From the NCBI RefSeq assembly GCF_042453785.1, contig NC_091665.1:24395501-24459500 (forward strand): a stretch of DNA of 64,000 nt, written 5' to 3'. Positions within the stretch are counted from its first letter, which is position 1. Each line of letters starts with the position of its first letter. The translations under genes and the position numbers were made by a program. Below, piece after piece: positions 21,561 through 34,297 of this stretch. This stretch comes from Malus domestica (lineage: Eukaryota; Streptophyta; Magnoliopsida; Rosales; Rosaceae). The notes beneath the pieces are model-generated. The model was not told the DNA's origin, did not search any database, and saw only the letters and a program-made list of their open reading frames with translations.

Positions 21561-23203
21561 AAGTCATGGTATGAAACATTGTCACGTTTGTCTTATTCGT
21601 AGTTTTTGTAGTGAGATTGAAAGCTGAAAACAATTTCTGAAGCACATTCTCTACATTAATGTGGTAGAAACGATGCAAAACCTACAAATCCGCTCTAACT
21701 TTGAGCCTTCAAGGTATTGAAAGGAAGCACGGAAGCAAATAAGTCTCGAGATTTTGTGAAAGGTTAATTACCTTGGCTGGAGGGAGACCAAGTAATGAAC
21801 CAATAAACATTTTTATCATCGCAGGGGATGGCGCCCGATCTAATACCACTTCCAAAGTACAGCATAAACAAAGGATCAAACCCGTGACTGCTCTTGAAGT
21901 TGGCATAACCTCTAACAGCAGATCTTCCCGTAAAGGCAGGCTGCTTGAAGCCAAGCCATTTTGCCACCAGAGAGTTCACTCCATCACACCCTACCAAGAC
22001 CTATATATTCATTTCAATCAAAGCATTGATATCACATGCAATTAGAGTTAGGTTGTCAGCACAATGCAAACTAGTCATGGTTTGTCTTTACGAAGAGGAA
22101 AAAGTAGCGATAAAAAGGCGAGAGAAGTCTACCTACCTTGGCTTTAAGGACGGTGCCATCAGCGAGATGCACCAGCTTAAATAAGCCTGATTCATCAATG
22201 GAAACCACCTTGGACGAGAACCTGATGGTGCCATTTGGGAGTTCATTTGCTAGGGCTTCCAACAACAAGTTCCTTTTCACGCAACGAACTTCATGGTCTC
22301 CGCTGCGTGTCATTTACAATCTCAATCATATGGAATACTTGAATTGCATGTTACAAGTAGGGAACTAGCAATACAAATAAAATAAATATACACGTGATAT
22401 TCCATTGGGGTTCAAAGCAAAGAACAACATCTGGGGGTTGAAATGAATGCAGAAGGAAAAGTACGGTTACAGAGGAGACAGCTACATATGTAAACTTACT
22501 GTTTTCCTTTGGCATCAAATGACATCTGAAACGTTTGAAGCCCTGTAATTCTCGAGGATGTTACATTCCTGCGTTCGAAACTCTGCAATCAGTTTCATGC
22601 ATATATCTCGATGTAAAACAGCAAGTACTAAAAAATTCTGACTAGGAGTCATTGTCTACCGTCTGAGCAAGATTGGTAAAAAAATACTAGCTAGCTAGCT
22701 AGACTATCAAAGGCAAGTGTTGATCAACTTTTGGACATGGCCACTCAAACGAAACAATGCTTATAAAGAGTCGAACTTTAAAAGGAGCAATGTTCTCTTG
22801 CTAGACGGATTGATATGTTACGTTGTTACACAGTGAACAATGCGTTTAAACAAGCATATGTTTGATCGATAATCGAAAAACATAACATGTTAAACTGTAT
22901 GTCAAAGAATGTTGTGAAAACACAATTACCCATCAAGCGTGACATGTTGTTGGCGAAGTGAATCGCCAATACCAAGGGCATCCAAGGCTTTCCAGGCGTT
23001 TGTCCATGTTGTGAGTGCAAACCCTGTTGTCCTCAAACTATCAGATGACTCCAGCACTAAGCTTCTAATGCCCAGCCTGTGCACCAAAAATTTCAATTTT
23101 CCTTATAAATCATAGCCAAGCAAACAGTCCACAGAGGAGCAAATTAAGCCAATATGATACCCAAATTGTTTTTCGGATACCATGCATTTGTCTTGTGTGT
23201 GCG

Positions 23204-23244
<41 letters not shown>

Positions 23245-23317
23245 TGTGAAGTCCTAAGGAAGTGGCGAGGCCAGAAAGTCCAGCTCCCACAATGACAACG
23301 TCTTCTGCTATTTCCAT
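20917..23317 (-). CDS. FAD-dependent monooxygenase (MO1/MO2-like), copy 2
   Basis: Tandem paralogue of the gene at 17036, probably with a related flavin-dependent hydroxylation role. Exons (minus): 23244-23317, 22930-23076, 22500-22568, 22137-22302, 21772-22000 and 20917-21476. All are GT-AG with the same lengths as copy 1, except one codon fewer in exon 1. The CDS is 1245 nt, 414 aa, with no stops. Motifs: [19 protein letters not shown] (GxGxxG), [15 protein letters not shown] (DG) and [20 protein letters not shown] (GD). In exon 5, 15 of 76 residues differ from copy 1, including several around the presumed active-site side ([13 protein letters not shown] versus [13 protein letters not shown]). 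In exon 6 only 2 of about 186 differ. Intron 1 holds a long (GA)n. The two enzymes may therefore differ in substrate but share the C-terminal half by conversion. Confidence 0.92.
23206..23241. repeat. (GA)n microsatellite in intron 1 of FMO copy 2
   Basis: About 17 GA units immediately downstream of the exon-1 donor on the minus strand. Copy 1 has a much shorter GA run at the same place (19427-19440). Confidence 0.95.
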
Positions 23318-23433
23318 TCAGCTTTTTGCTTTCACTTCTACTCTCTATTTTTGATGTATGTGTGTGTGTGTATATATATATATGTATGTATGTATGTATA
23401 TGTGTGCAAAAAAAAGAAGAATGAAATTATGAG

Positions 23434-23468
23434 ATGGATGGATGGATGGATGGATGGATGGATGGATG
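23434..23468. repeat. (ATGG)n microsatellite upstream of FMO copy 2
   Basis: About nine ATGG units in the 5' flank, 120 bp upstream of the start codon, next to TG/TA-rich runs at 23355-23405. Confidence 0.95.
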
Positions 23469-23694
23469 TATGTGTGGCTATATTTGATAGGCATGATCGA
23501 GTTGACGAAAGGGCTGACGTCAATAGTAGTGTTTGGCTTCACTTTCCCCTTCTTGTATTATTGATTGCCTTTCTCACACGAAAGAGAAAATCAGGAGGCG
23601 GAGGCAAAATCAGATTAAATGATCATTTTTTTAAAAGTAATGATTTATTAGGAGCGCTTTTATTAGAATCATTTTTTAAAAAGTAATGATTTTA

Positions 23695-23892
23695 GGAACC
23701 GGACCCTCTGTGGACCCAAATGAACTTTGCCTTGAGATCAAATGATCCGAGCCATTGAAATCTGATCCAACTGCTACAAACAAGGAGCCCCTAAAAGTTA
23801 TAATAATTGTAACCGTTGGATCAAATTTCAATGTTCCGAATCATTTTGATCATTGGACTCAATTCCTTTGGGTTTAGAGGGGATCCGGTTCC
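23695..23892. mobile_element. 198-bp MITE with GGAACCGG termini
   Basis: The left GGAACCGGACCCTCTGTGGA and the right GAGGGGATCCGGTTCC are inverted. The flanks are ATGATTTTA (23686-23694) and ATGATTTAA (23893-23901), a 9-bp duplication with one difference. It is probably Mutator-like and non-coding. Confidence 0.8.
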
Positions 23893-23901
23893 ATGATTTA
23901 A

Positions 23902-24470
23902 ACTAAATTTACAAACAAATGATGCGTCAACAATAGAAAATAAGCACGTTAATCAATGTTTAAGTAATAATCAAATCATCAACAATCACATCATTTGATT
24001 TAAAAATTTTGATCACCAAAACATTATCATTTCTGAAAATGTATTTGAAAGTGCGTTGTGAAGTAGTTCTTTTGATTGTCGTAAAGTGTTTTTAGCTTTT
24101 CCAAAAGCTGTACAGGAGGCACTATAAAACCCCTAATAAAATAAGAAAATTGTTGTTGGCACTCAAAAAATTTCATTTTACACTCCAAACATTTTATAAT
24201 TAGAAAGACAAATACACTTATGAAAAGTAATAAAAATTTTAGAGCACTAATCACAGTTGTCTTAAATAATCGCTACCAAATACTTTGTAGTAATTTGAGG
24301 GATTAGCAGCCATTTCCGAGTAGCCGAACAGAAAAGTCCTCATCCGCAGACATTTTCGCCACGACTCTAATTACGTTTTGGCAGAAACTAGTGTCAAACG
24401 GGAACCCTTGTTCTTTTAGTCAGGTGAACAAAAATCAGAGTTACACCATTTCAGCTACAAGCCTACAAGC
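23902..24470. other. AT-rich spacer before the RBM39-like gene 3' end
   Basis: No gene or clear repeat was recognised. From about 24470 the base composition becomes less AT-rich and probably represents the 3' UTR of the next gene (24470-24894). Confidence 0.5.
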
Positions 24471-24894
24471 CCCATTTCTCTGACCCAAAAACTACATTTC
24501 GATGTCCAATTTTCTTCAGCTTGTCAAGTGTGAAACTTTCATAACGACAGAATATTTGAAATCCTTCTTTACTAGCAAATACAGGACCTCAGCCATGAGG
24601 CAATTTACTGAACAAATCTAGTTACAGCACCCCATCCATTAACCAAGACCAAAACAAAAACGCAAACTGGAAAATTCAACAAATGAGAACGTCAATCGTT
24701 CTACAAACCCGTATTCTGTAAACTGACACTGGCTGTAAACATTTCCAAGTTACCTAATGACATCCCTTCTTCTTTCGGACAGCCCTTGCGATAACAATTC
24801 ATTAAAACGCTCGCACGAAAATTGGACCAAAATTTAAAGGTTACCGCCAAGGCATACACACACCGGCTACTTTTTCTACATTTGCTACCTTATC

Positions 24895-27800
24895 CTATCT
24901 GCTTTCCGGGAATTTAGCCTCGTAGGTCTGGGGCAACTGCACGAATAAACAGACATTCTCATAAAACAGAATACGAAGCAAAATCAATGACATATGTGGT
25001 CACCAAAAATATGAATTACCATGAACGTTGCCTCGATCATCTTTCCAGCAAACCACCTTCCATGGAGAACATGCCGAGCACTAATAGCAGCTTGTGTATT
25101 TTCAAATCGCAAGTACACATGTCCAGCAGTATTCCTGCTTATTGACAAGAATGTGAGTTAGATGTATACAATAGAGCGGAAGGGCCATACAAATAATGCA
25201 AATAAATCTTACTTGTCCACATATATATGCTTCAAAGTACCGTATTTCGAACACTCATCCTGAACATCATCTTTAATGTCCAAGTCAAAGTTTGGTTCCG
25301 ACTGCTCAAAAACCAAGACAAGAAGTTAAATAAACGGTATAGAAGAAAATTTGAAAAAGAATCAGAAAAATCTATATTTATCAAAGGAATCCACCACCAA
25401 CCTCAGCTGTGGGATCAAACATATTTTTCAACAGTAAACATTCGCTTGGAACACCAATTGTGTCTACAGAAGGAAGAGTAGCTGTCGGAATTTGAAGCCC
25501 TGCAACACCAAGTCCGGCAAAACCAGGAATAGAGGCAATGGGAGGAACAAGAGAAGAAACCACCGGTGCAGCTCCCAGGATTGGTGCCATCGGTAAGGAA
25601 ACGCCTGCGCTATTGACAACAGGTGTGCCTAAGGGACCAGCAATACTGCAAGCAAAGCCAATGTAAGACTAATGAAAACAAATCAAAATACACTAACGTG
25701 CTCAGAGAAGACAAACCTTGGTGCAGTTCCACTACGGTCCAATTTCTGCATGAGCATGGCTCGAGAGCGCGCATTCAATGACTGTTAAGATTATCAAAAC
25801 ATGTCAAGTACCTTCAATTAGGTCAAGCAAAAAATTATGCAGTACAGATACTCTTTAGTAATCTCATTCTATTCCAAACTGCCCATTCTTTGTAGTGCTG
25901 ATGTCAACAATGGCTTGCAAGGCAATGTACAAATTTCTAGTTAAAGCAACAAGAAGGGAAAAAAAACACCGAAACCAGTAAACATTAACATAATTCATGA
26001 ATGGTGTGTTATTTTGAATTATCAAGCACAAGCCATCTGAAATAAGCGATATTACTAACCAAGCCACCGCCTTCATCATCATCAAAATCACCAGCATTTG
26101 CTCCAAGATCTTGCATTCCAGCTTGGTCTGTAACAGCTGACACCTAAATAAATAAATAAATGAGGTAAATAAGCAACAGTCTAAGTGCCCCTCTGATCCA
26201 TCCAGTTAAAATCAAAATGATAGCAGTTAACTGACACATCACCACAAAACATTCAAATATTTTGAATCACAAAAGCAAAAAGGCTTTTGCACTAATTTAA
26301 GACAATAGTCACAATACTAATGGTATCATCAATTAGTGCTGGTAGTTATCTAAATAATTACGTGCACCATTAATGTGAACATACCACATCATTTATGTGC
26401 TACTCAATGTGCATATTAAGAAAACCTGAGCAAATACGCTATCACATAGTATAAGCATCACTAATTGACCAGCTGAGATGAACAAACATACCAAGCACCA
26501 CTCATGCCACTATAAGCATCAAACTACCACACGGCCTAATTAATGAAATTGGAAAGAGTACACAACGCAAGCATATCTTTTGGAGAAAGAAGTACAATAA
26601 CAATATGATAAAGTGCCATTACCTTAATTACTCGACCTGCAATCTCCAATTGTCCATTCAAACTCAGAGAATTTCTAGCATCTTCAAGACGTGCAAACTG
26701 CATGCAAGTAACTGATTCAATGAATTTGATTTATCCAATAAACTTGCACATAAAGCATCTGATAAGGACAACTGGAAAGGAATTGGTGTGATATGCTGCA
26801 ATAAATAAAAGAGAAAGGGAGAGAGAGAGATGGGGGGGGGGGGTGCAAATAGACTTTTTTTTTTTTGGGTGGGGATGGGGTGGGATTTTAAAGCCAATTC
26901 TAATCTCCAACTGAAGCTATAATGAACCGCCATACAGACAGATATGCTTATTTTATATCCACAGTTGGTTAAGATGCAAGTTCTAGTAAAACAGACCTGC
27001 ACAAATCCAAAACCTTTGCAGTTATTAGTTTCATCAAGAGGCAACTGAACCAGTTCTACAGGACCAAATGCTCCAAAAACCTGTATACATATCAAATATT
27101 AAAGGTTCAAATAATCAAGCGAGCCAAACTGCAAAAAACAGCAATACTTCCAAAAAAAAAAAAAAAAAGAACTGTGAACAAAAGTGCTCAAAAAAATTAT
27201 CACCAAGAGCAAGCTCGATTATGTAACATAATGAGACTCCAACATGAGAATCAAGTCACAAAAGTACTCACCTGGCGGAGATCATCTTCTTTTATATTGC
27301 TATGGAGATTTCCAACATACAGCCTTCTAGCTCCACCAGAATATGGGCCTATCATCCCACCTGGTCCAGTGACAACAGATGTTGTTGACTGAACTAGATT
27401 CTTCTCAGCCTCTGATGGCTTCACCATCACTGGTTGACCAAGAAGAGGCTGACCAGAGAGTGCGATCGCCATAGGTACTGACATCGCATCATAAAACTCA
27501 ATATACCTGCAAACTAGACAACATTAGATTCTTGAATGATTTAAACCTAACTGCCCATACAGATACATGTTAGCTAGATTTTACTGCAAGTTCCAAACAT
27601 AGTTTACATAAGAGGAGAGAAAAATGTCCTTTTTATGATCATTTGACCAGCTGGAATAACTACACTATATGCATTGCATTTAGACAAAGCAGATCTGTAT
27701 CATTGTAAATTTCCCATGATGATGGTGCAAAATTCTAACATTGTGTATGATCTAATGAAGCCACGTACTGTACAATAAAATGTAAATAAGGAATGTAAGC

Positions 27801-30800
27801 CCCTTGAGAAGGAAGAACTGGCAGCCATTCCAAAACCAAATTCCAACAGTGATCAATCGACTTTGAACAGGATAGTCTTATTTGCACATAAATGCATCCA
27901 TAGCTTCTTGTCAACAAAACCAAATGACTTTAAACTTTCACACCATCTTAAACCCTATAATTTAACTCAATTTCTCTTAATGACCACAGCTTTTGCCACC
28001 AAGATAGACAAAAACCTACCCAACTCCCTTTGAACGTCTTGAATTGCGGTCCATAATAAGACGTACATCGCGGACCTGAAACACAAATCAGAGCTATTAT
28101 ATAAACAGTGACAGAAATACACTTACAACTACAGCCACAGAAACGCTTAATTAGAATATCAAATCATTATGGGTTTCCAGGTTATCAGTTTAGTTAAAGC
28201 AAGGACTGAATCAACAGCAAATTTAAACTGTCTAGAATATGGTAAAAGATACAGTTCCTCAGTACATCTTTCTAGCATGTATGTTTATATGTTAGATGCT
28301 AAGCTGTTTTTGTTACAAATATTGCAATTACATAATTAATATAAGGTACAAAATATAATGCATTCAAACCAAGAAGTCCCTTTAGCTAAAAGGTGTAGAA
28401 TCTTTACCGTCTATGATTTGTTAAATGAACATGATATGGATAAATGTGAAATGTACAAACCTTCCCAGCCCTTGAGAAGAACTCATATACATCTCTTTCA
28501 TCTGCCTTCAGACAAATCTGTCAAATTTGTTCACCAAAAGTTGTTGTTAAGACATAAGAATCTGGAAGATAGAACTTTTACCATAACACAACAGAATGCA
28601 TATACCAACGTATTTGCTATACCTGATACGCAAATACTGTCCTCTGATCTCTTTCAGGATCAGCCTCAGGTTCTGTCCCTTCTTCCTTTTTGTCTTTATG
28701 TCTTCTGCAACACAAAAATGAGAAATTGACAAACAATTGTATTGTTATTGACAAAACATTAATGTCTGGAAAATACGTCCAGGAAGAACATGTAAAGATC
28801 AAACATAAAGCATCCTCGGATCCTGAAATTGATCAAAATAAAATCGCTTAATTTGGTAAAGAAAACAACCTGAATGATACATAGAAAGGATTCTGTTATC
28901 AAATATATAATAAAAACCAACCTGGAGTACAACATGTCAATTGAGTGAAATTAGAATATTGACGCTAATTACTAAGAAGGTAATGCATGCAATCCAACTT
29001 CAAAAAATGGATTAACAGATTGGTACCTTCTATGCACAATATAATGTTAAATGAAACAGCACCATCAAGTTGTATGGATGGCGGTACCAAAGGACCTAGT
29101 TGCAATTATTTGGAACCTGTTAGAAGCACTTGTCCCAGAAAAAGAATCACAAACACACAAAGCAAAGTGATAACCCTATAAACTGAAAACACATACTATA
29201 TCTACTTGCAGTCACACCCAAACGTCACTTTAAAATGACGCAATTTTTTTAACCGTGACTCTCATAAAGAGCCTGAAAAATACCAATTTCCAAAGTGAGA
29301 CCTGTAAGATGAGCAATCTGCATAAATTTCTAATATCAGGGAATAAAAGCTTGTATGTGAGTATAAATTTTTGTACATATACACAGACACATTGGGTAAA
29401 ATAATAGCAGGTATCTAAGCTTGCAAAAAGGTCACAAAAGTCCTCTCCAGCACCAATGATCACAAAAGAAGAAGAAAAATATCTTCCAAAGGTCGCAAAG
29501 GTCAGCCTAACCCTAAAGGCAAGCAATCAAACACGTGAAAATAACAGTACATATATACACTAAGAAAATAACAGCCAATAGTAACCACTGTAAACTGAAT
29601 TTCCCACAAGAATCAGAAGATGAGGTGCTTCTCTAAGCAAAGCCCATCTCTCCCCCCACCAGCATTTCTGCAACAGAATAAATATAATTAAGCAACGGAG
29701 TTCAGAGGGTGACGATAACGAAAAGCATTACATGACATCACCACCGTGGTCAAATTCTCGAACATTGAACCCTCAATCTTGCTTTGCAAGCTTCTAAATA
29801 GAGTCCACAAAGTTTAGAAGAAACATTTAAGACCCATGACCTGAGCTGTGCCTGGCCCAATTGCCAGAAAGACCATCTGATGATTGCTCTAGCATATCTG
29901 CGAGTTCCCAGAATCTAGTGTTCAATATTCAGAATTTCTAATGGTGTTAAATACAAGTAACTTATGAAGCTAAGTATGACTAACTGAGAATATTCATTTA
30001 TACAATAGCATGAACCCACTTATCCAAGCTGGAAAACACTTGGGAGGAAAGAAATAACAATCTATGGCACAGAAAAGGTGACTATATGTTCAAGATGGAT
30101 ACAGTTCCACATCCAGCACAGAACCCATGTGAAACTAGGCTGAATAAAAACAAAAGGCAAGCAACTTATCAAACTGTTGAGCAATCAGAGACTACAAATA
30201 AGTACACAACTGGTTCACTGTTAAGCAATTTTTAAAAGTCGAAGGCGAGCCAAGGCGTTTCATGAATACCCTCGCCTAGGCGATAGCCTCACAGTACCTA
30301 AAATTATTATAGTACTTAATATATGTAATTATAAAATATAATAATTTGTAAAACAATCAAGCATGGATGTCAAGCAATCAAATATTTGACCATTATTATT
30401 ATTTCTCAAATTCACACCATAAAGTCATAATAAACTAATAGAAACTAAGTTGGAAACATTAAATTAGCATGAATTTTATAAAAACCCTGCCCAAAACAAC
30501 GTTGTTTTGGGTTTGGGTTTTTTACAAAAAAAAAAATTCGAAGGCCCAGGTCGCCTAGGCGCTAGCTTAGGCATTTAGGCTAGTCTATAGTCCACTCCTG
30601 CTGGGCAGAGGCGTTTTCTTCATAGCCCCACCCCAGAAAAACTAGTTTTTTGAAACACTGCTGTCAAGTGAGTTGACCACATCGCAAAAAGAAAGAAAGT
30701 TAGTTACCAAAACGTAGCTGGACATATGCAATTTTTTTTTCTGCAGACAGAGTCTCCATTAACTTAAAATGTTAATATAATGAACAGGATTCTCTTTTTG

Positions 30801-32749
30801 GCGGATAAATTTCTCCCCAAGGTTCTTACCAACACTATAAATGCAAAGCAGCTCACCAGCTCTCCAGTTTCAGAAACATCAAAAACAAAAAACTTAAATG
30901 AACTTCAATCTAGAAAATTGTATTAGCAATTTGGATCAGTTTAGCCTGAAACCCTAATCCTAATTCATGGGTTTGTGATGACATTGGGACACCACAGAGC
31001 AAATATAGCATATAATACACAAACACAACCATCCTAACCATCAGCCCTTTCCCAAAATTGTCATATTGATACTTAAGTGCACCGAGCAACACAACTACAT
31101 TACCCAAACAACCAAAAATGCTGCCATTATAAATGGCACGTACAAGTGAGAGAAAGGGGTGGAGGAAAATACAGATGCCTGTCACAGGTCCAACACCTAT
31201 GTAATCCACAACAATGTCACTCATGGAAAACAGCCCATTGAACTTGTTGCATACAAATATGCATACATACAAATGACGAAAAATAAAAAGAGCAAAACTA
31301 GAAGATGTTGACGCCACAAAAAGGTTTGGTAGGCACTAGTAACAAAAATTGCACCAACAAAATTCTGACTAAGGATTCTCAGTAAATGTCTTCGGCCTCG
31401 ATAACAGATTTACACAAATTGTTCTTCCACCATAACTTTTTGAAGAGTGCTTGGTCCATGAATCATAATTTCAACAAATTGGGAACAGTGGCTGCTCACA
31501 TTGTTCCAAGACATTTCAGAGGTCCAAAATTTAACATCAACCATACTTAGAGGTGCATTATTCTTTGAAGTATGTTATATTCTTTTGATCCTCAATTAAA
31601 AGCATAATACACTCCTGAACTGGTAAAACTAACATCCTTTAGATCCCTGATTTCATAAAATAGAAAGGCACTAGCATTATTCCAAAAGCAATCCCCTTGA
31701 AATGCATATCTAAAAAAAGGGCTGCGATGGTGTCTCATAAGAACTATTGTCTAAATCAACTGGGAACAGGAGAAGAGCTCCACCCAACATTTTATAAATA
31801 GGTACATGCATCCACTTCCAAAATAAGGCACGTTATTATGAGAAACAATAACATTTCCTCAAGTTTAATTAGTGCAATCCAATCCAAGTTTAGAGGGTAG
31901 AAAAACAAGTCAAAGATGCCTAAGTTGATACGTCTTCACCCAAGTAGCATATGAACTTTCTATAAAATGGAGTTCAGTATCTAAATTATGTTAAACTGCA
32001 AATAATTTAAGGTTCACTTATGCGGTTAATATGCACTAATAGTAATAAGCTCATGCAATGACTTTCCATCAGTAATCTCCACTGTGCTACAAAGGATGGT
32101 GGTTATCCATAAATAAACTATATAGCCTAACAAAGAATTTAACGGCTAAACTATATGAATCGAAAGAATACCTATTTTCTTTTTCCCGCTCCCTCAAATC
32201 CTTCTCCTTGTCTCTTTCTTTATGCTCCACCTCCCGGCTCCTTTCTCTTTCATCCCGATCACTTCGATGCCTTTCTGAATGGCTCCTGCTTCGACGTGAC
32301 CGCTCTTTATCCTTCTCCCGGTCCCTGTCACCCTCGCGGTCACGTTCTCTCCTGTCTCTATCACGACCAGGATCCCGCTCTTTGTCTCTGTCCCTATCTC
32401 TCTCCTTACCATTTCTTTCCTCCCTTTCTCTGTCTTCCCTACCTCTATGATCCCGGCTACTTCTGTGGCGATCCTTTTCTCTGTCTCTTGACTGTGAGCG
32501 GTGACGAGAAGATCCCCTCTCTCTGTGTCGATCATTATCACGTTCACGTGACTCGTCTCCAGATTTTGAGCGCTTTGAGTGACGTTCCTCATCGTGACCT
32601 TTCTCGTCACCCTTGTGCTTTGAACTTCGGCTGCGACCTTTCTCTCCAGATTTCAATGTTTCCTCACCACCATTTGCAGGTTCCTTTGATTTCGGTGGTT
32701 CAGGATTTTCAACTGTTTTCTCTAAATAATCATACTCGTCAAAATCCAT
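24895..32749 (-). CDS. RBM39: RBM39/CC1-like splicing factor (SR-type N-terminus, RRMs, UHM)
   Basis: Plant homologue of RBM39/CAPER (CC1-like), a nuclear U2AF65-related splicing factor. Thirteen exons (minus): 32172-32749, 28623-28704, 28461-28517, 28020-28075, 27272-27506, 26997-27080, 26623-26697, 26060-26143, 25717-25781, 25402-25645, 25213-25301, 25020-25134 and 24895-24936. All are GT-AG; 1806 nt, 601 aa. Residues 1-192 are an RS/RE/RD-rich arm in one exon. RRM1 is about 214-290 (DRNSRRSKGVGYIEF). RRM2 is about 318-396 (RRLYVGNLHSNIKEDDLRQ, CKGFGFVQF). A Gly/Pro/Ala-rich linker follows, then a C-terminal UHM about 505-601 (HIYVDK, GRWFAGKM). A 5'-UTR intron is likely at 32819-33336. Coding intron 1 is unusually long (3.5 kb). 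U2AF65 itself is less likely, because the RRHKDK and AEKN signatures are RBM39-type. Confidence 0.93.
28705..32171 (-). other. Long first coding intron of the RBM39-like gene
   Basis: 3467 bp lie between the RS-domain exon and the first RRM exon, far longer than any other intron of the gene (most are 70-500 bp). I see no second gene inside. It contains a degenerate inserted repeat (30216-30662). The short frames in it show no family resemblance. Confidence 0.7.
30216..30662. repeat. Degenerate hAT-like MITE or GCCTAGGCG-type repeat in an intron
   Basis: The outer ends CACTGTTAAG and GAAACACTG are loosely inverted. Just inside are inverted CG-rich motifs (GGCGAGCCAAGGCG, CTCGCCTAGGCG and GTCGCCTAGGCGC). 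The core is AT-rich. This pattern is familiar from old hAT-derived repeats, but no 8-bp target duplication can be seen. Confidence 0.4.
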
Positions 32750-33519
32750 CAGACCTTTCTTCTAACCAGACAACGTAGCACGAATAACCTCACGGGTAAA
32801 CCTCAGTTCTGGCGATATCTGCAACAATTCGGAAAAAATCAATGAACAAAACAATTAGTTTCTAAGCACTAGACCAGTAAGCCTGCAGTTATCCGAAAGT
32901 AACCAAATTTATACATTTTAAACTCTATAGTTTCTATATTTTGCACAAACCCAATGAACCCAATATAGAACCAAATTTTCAAAACATAATTCTCCAATAA
33001 ACTGAGTTCTCATGAAACTATAGTTTCTCAAATTTCCAGATTTGTAACACCTCTAACAATTGAAGTAACCAAAACCTTCAATTTTACCCCATTTTAAACG
33101 AATTACCAATCCCAAAACCCTAAAAGCAGAGTTAAACAAAACTAAAGCAACTAAACCGTGCCCTAATTCGTAATTCCAGCCTAAATCATCTGGCGTTTGA
33201 GTTTCATCAGTTCCAAAACCGCAGCAAAACCTACAACAGTCCACGCTTCCCTTATACCATCTCCCAAACCCGTACCCTAAATTCATTAATAAACAAACAT
33301 GGTGCTAGGGTTTTACGGCGAGCTCGAAATCTGTACCTCCAGTGGAGCTACAAGCAGAAGAAACGGCAAGAAGAAGGAGAAGGAGGAGGACGAAGAAGAA
33401 TTGCAGTTGCAGAGACGCAGACGCAGACGAAGGAAGAGCTGACTGAGACTCTGTGTGGGTTTGAATTGAGAGCGGAGAGGATATGGTCCGAGCTTGAATT
33501 TGAGAGGGTGTGTCTCTCG

Positions 33520-34297
33520 CGCTCGCGCTAGGGCTAACTGTGTGTGCACTGGAAAAGGACGACAATTTGGGCGCCACGTGCTATATATACGACTTGGGGA
33601 CCCGGTGTCATTTGGTTGCTTTGTTTTCACCGGGTTCGGAGCCTTGAATAACATATGGGTTTGGATCCACTTTAGCATAAGGGCCCCATTTCCAATTATG
33701 TCCCTTTGTTTTTCTTTGATTTATTAACAGAATTTTTTTTTTTTAACAAACGATGTTATTTACCCTTAGAGGCGGAAGAGTGGAATAATCCTCACAATAA
33801 TATGATTCAAATTCGTCTTTGGCGATAATCGAACCTAAAACCCCTCATTTATAGTTAATTTCATCTTATGGCTACAAAAGTTTTACTCTGCTATAATGTA
33901 TTCTCAACATAATTTTGGGTCATCAAATTTTAGCGTTCAATCTTTAACCAAGAATCTAACGGCTCAAACCCTTACTACAACATACTTTGGAGCATACTAA
34001 AAAACCCCAATCACCGACCACTTTCGGTCCAACAGAAAAGCTTATTTGATTCAGTCGACTTCAACAGTAGCCGGGAATGGTGAAAATGTTTTATCAAATA
34101 CGTGTGCAAGTGCTTGACAAAACTGAATTTAGAAGGGGAAGACAATTCTCTGGTCATCTCAAAATAATGGGTTCATACAATGACTAATTATTTTTACCAC
34201 CATTCAGTAATAATATATTCCTGAAATAATCATCACTTCATCACATTTAAATATTATGCCTGCATCCTAGTTTGTCTTAGGTATCCGGTTTGGGCTC
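33520..34297. other. Intergenic region between RBM39-like 5' end and IF3 3' end
   Basis: The left part (33520-33700) is probably the promoter of the RBM39-like gene, which reads leftward from about 33500 and has GA/CT-rich leader sequence. The rest is AT-rich, with no recognisable gene. The 3' UTR of the IF3 gene must lie at the right end. Confidence 0.5.

Noticed and set aside
25227..25481. Plus-strand frames over introns and exons of the RBM39-like gene (also 27174-27392 and 28358-28729)
   Set aside because: They overlap minus-strand exons with verified splice sites and have no family resemblance.
30910..31317. 135-aa frame within RBM39-like intron 1
   Set aside because: It is hydrophobic, without motif, in an intron and on the coding strand but not bounded by convincing splice sites.
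32155..32778. Plus-strand open frame over the RBM39-like first exon
   Set aside because: It is the antisense of the Arg/Ser/Asp/Glu-rich region; the minus strand has the splice-consistent gene.
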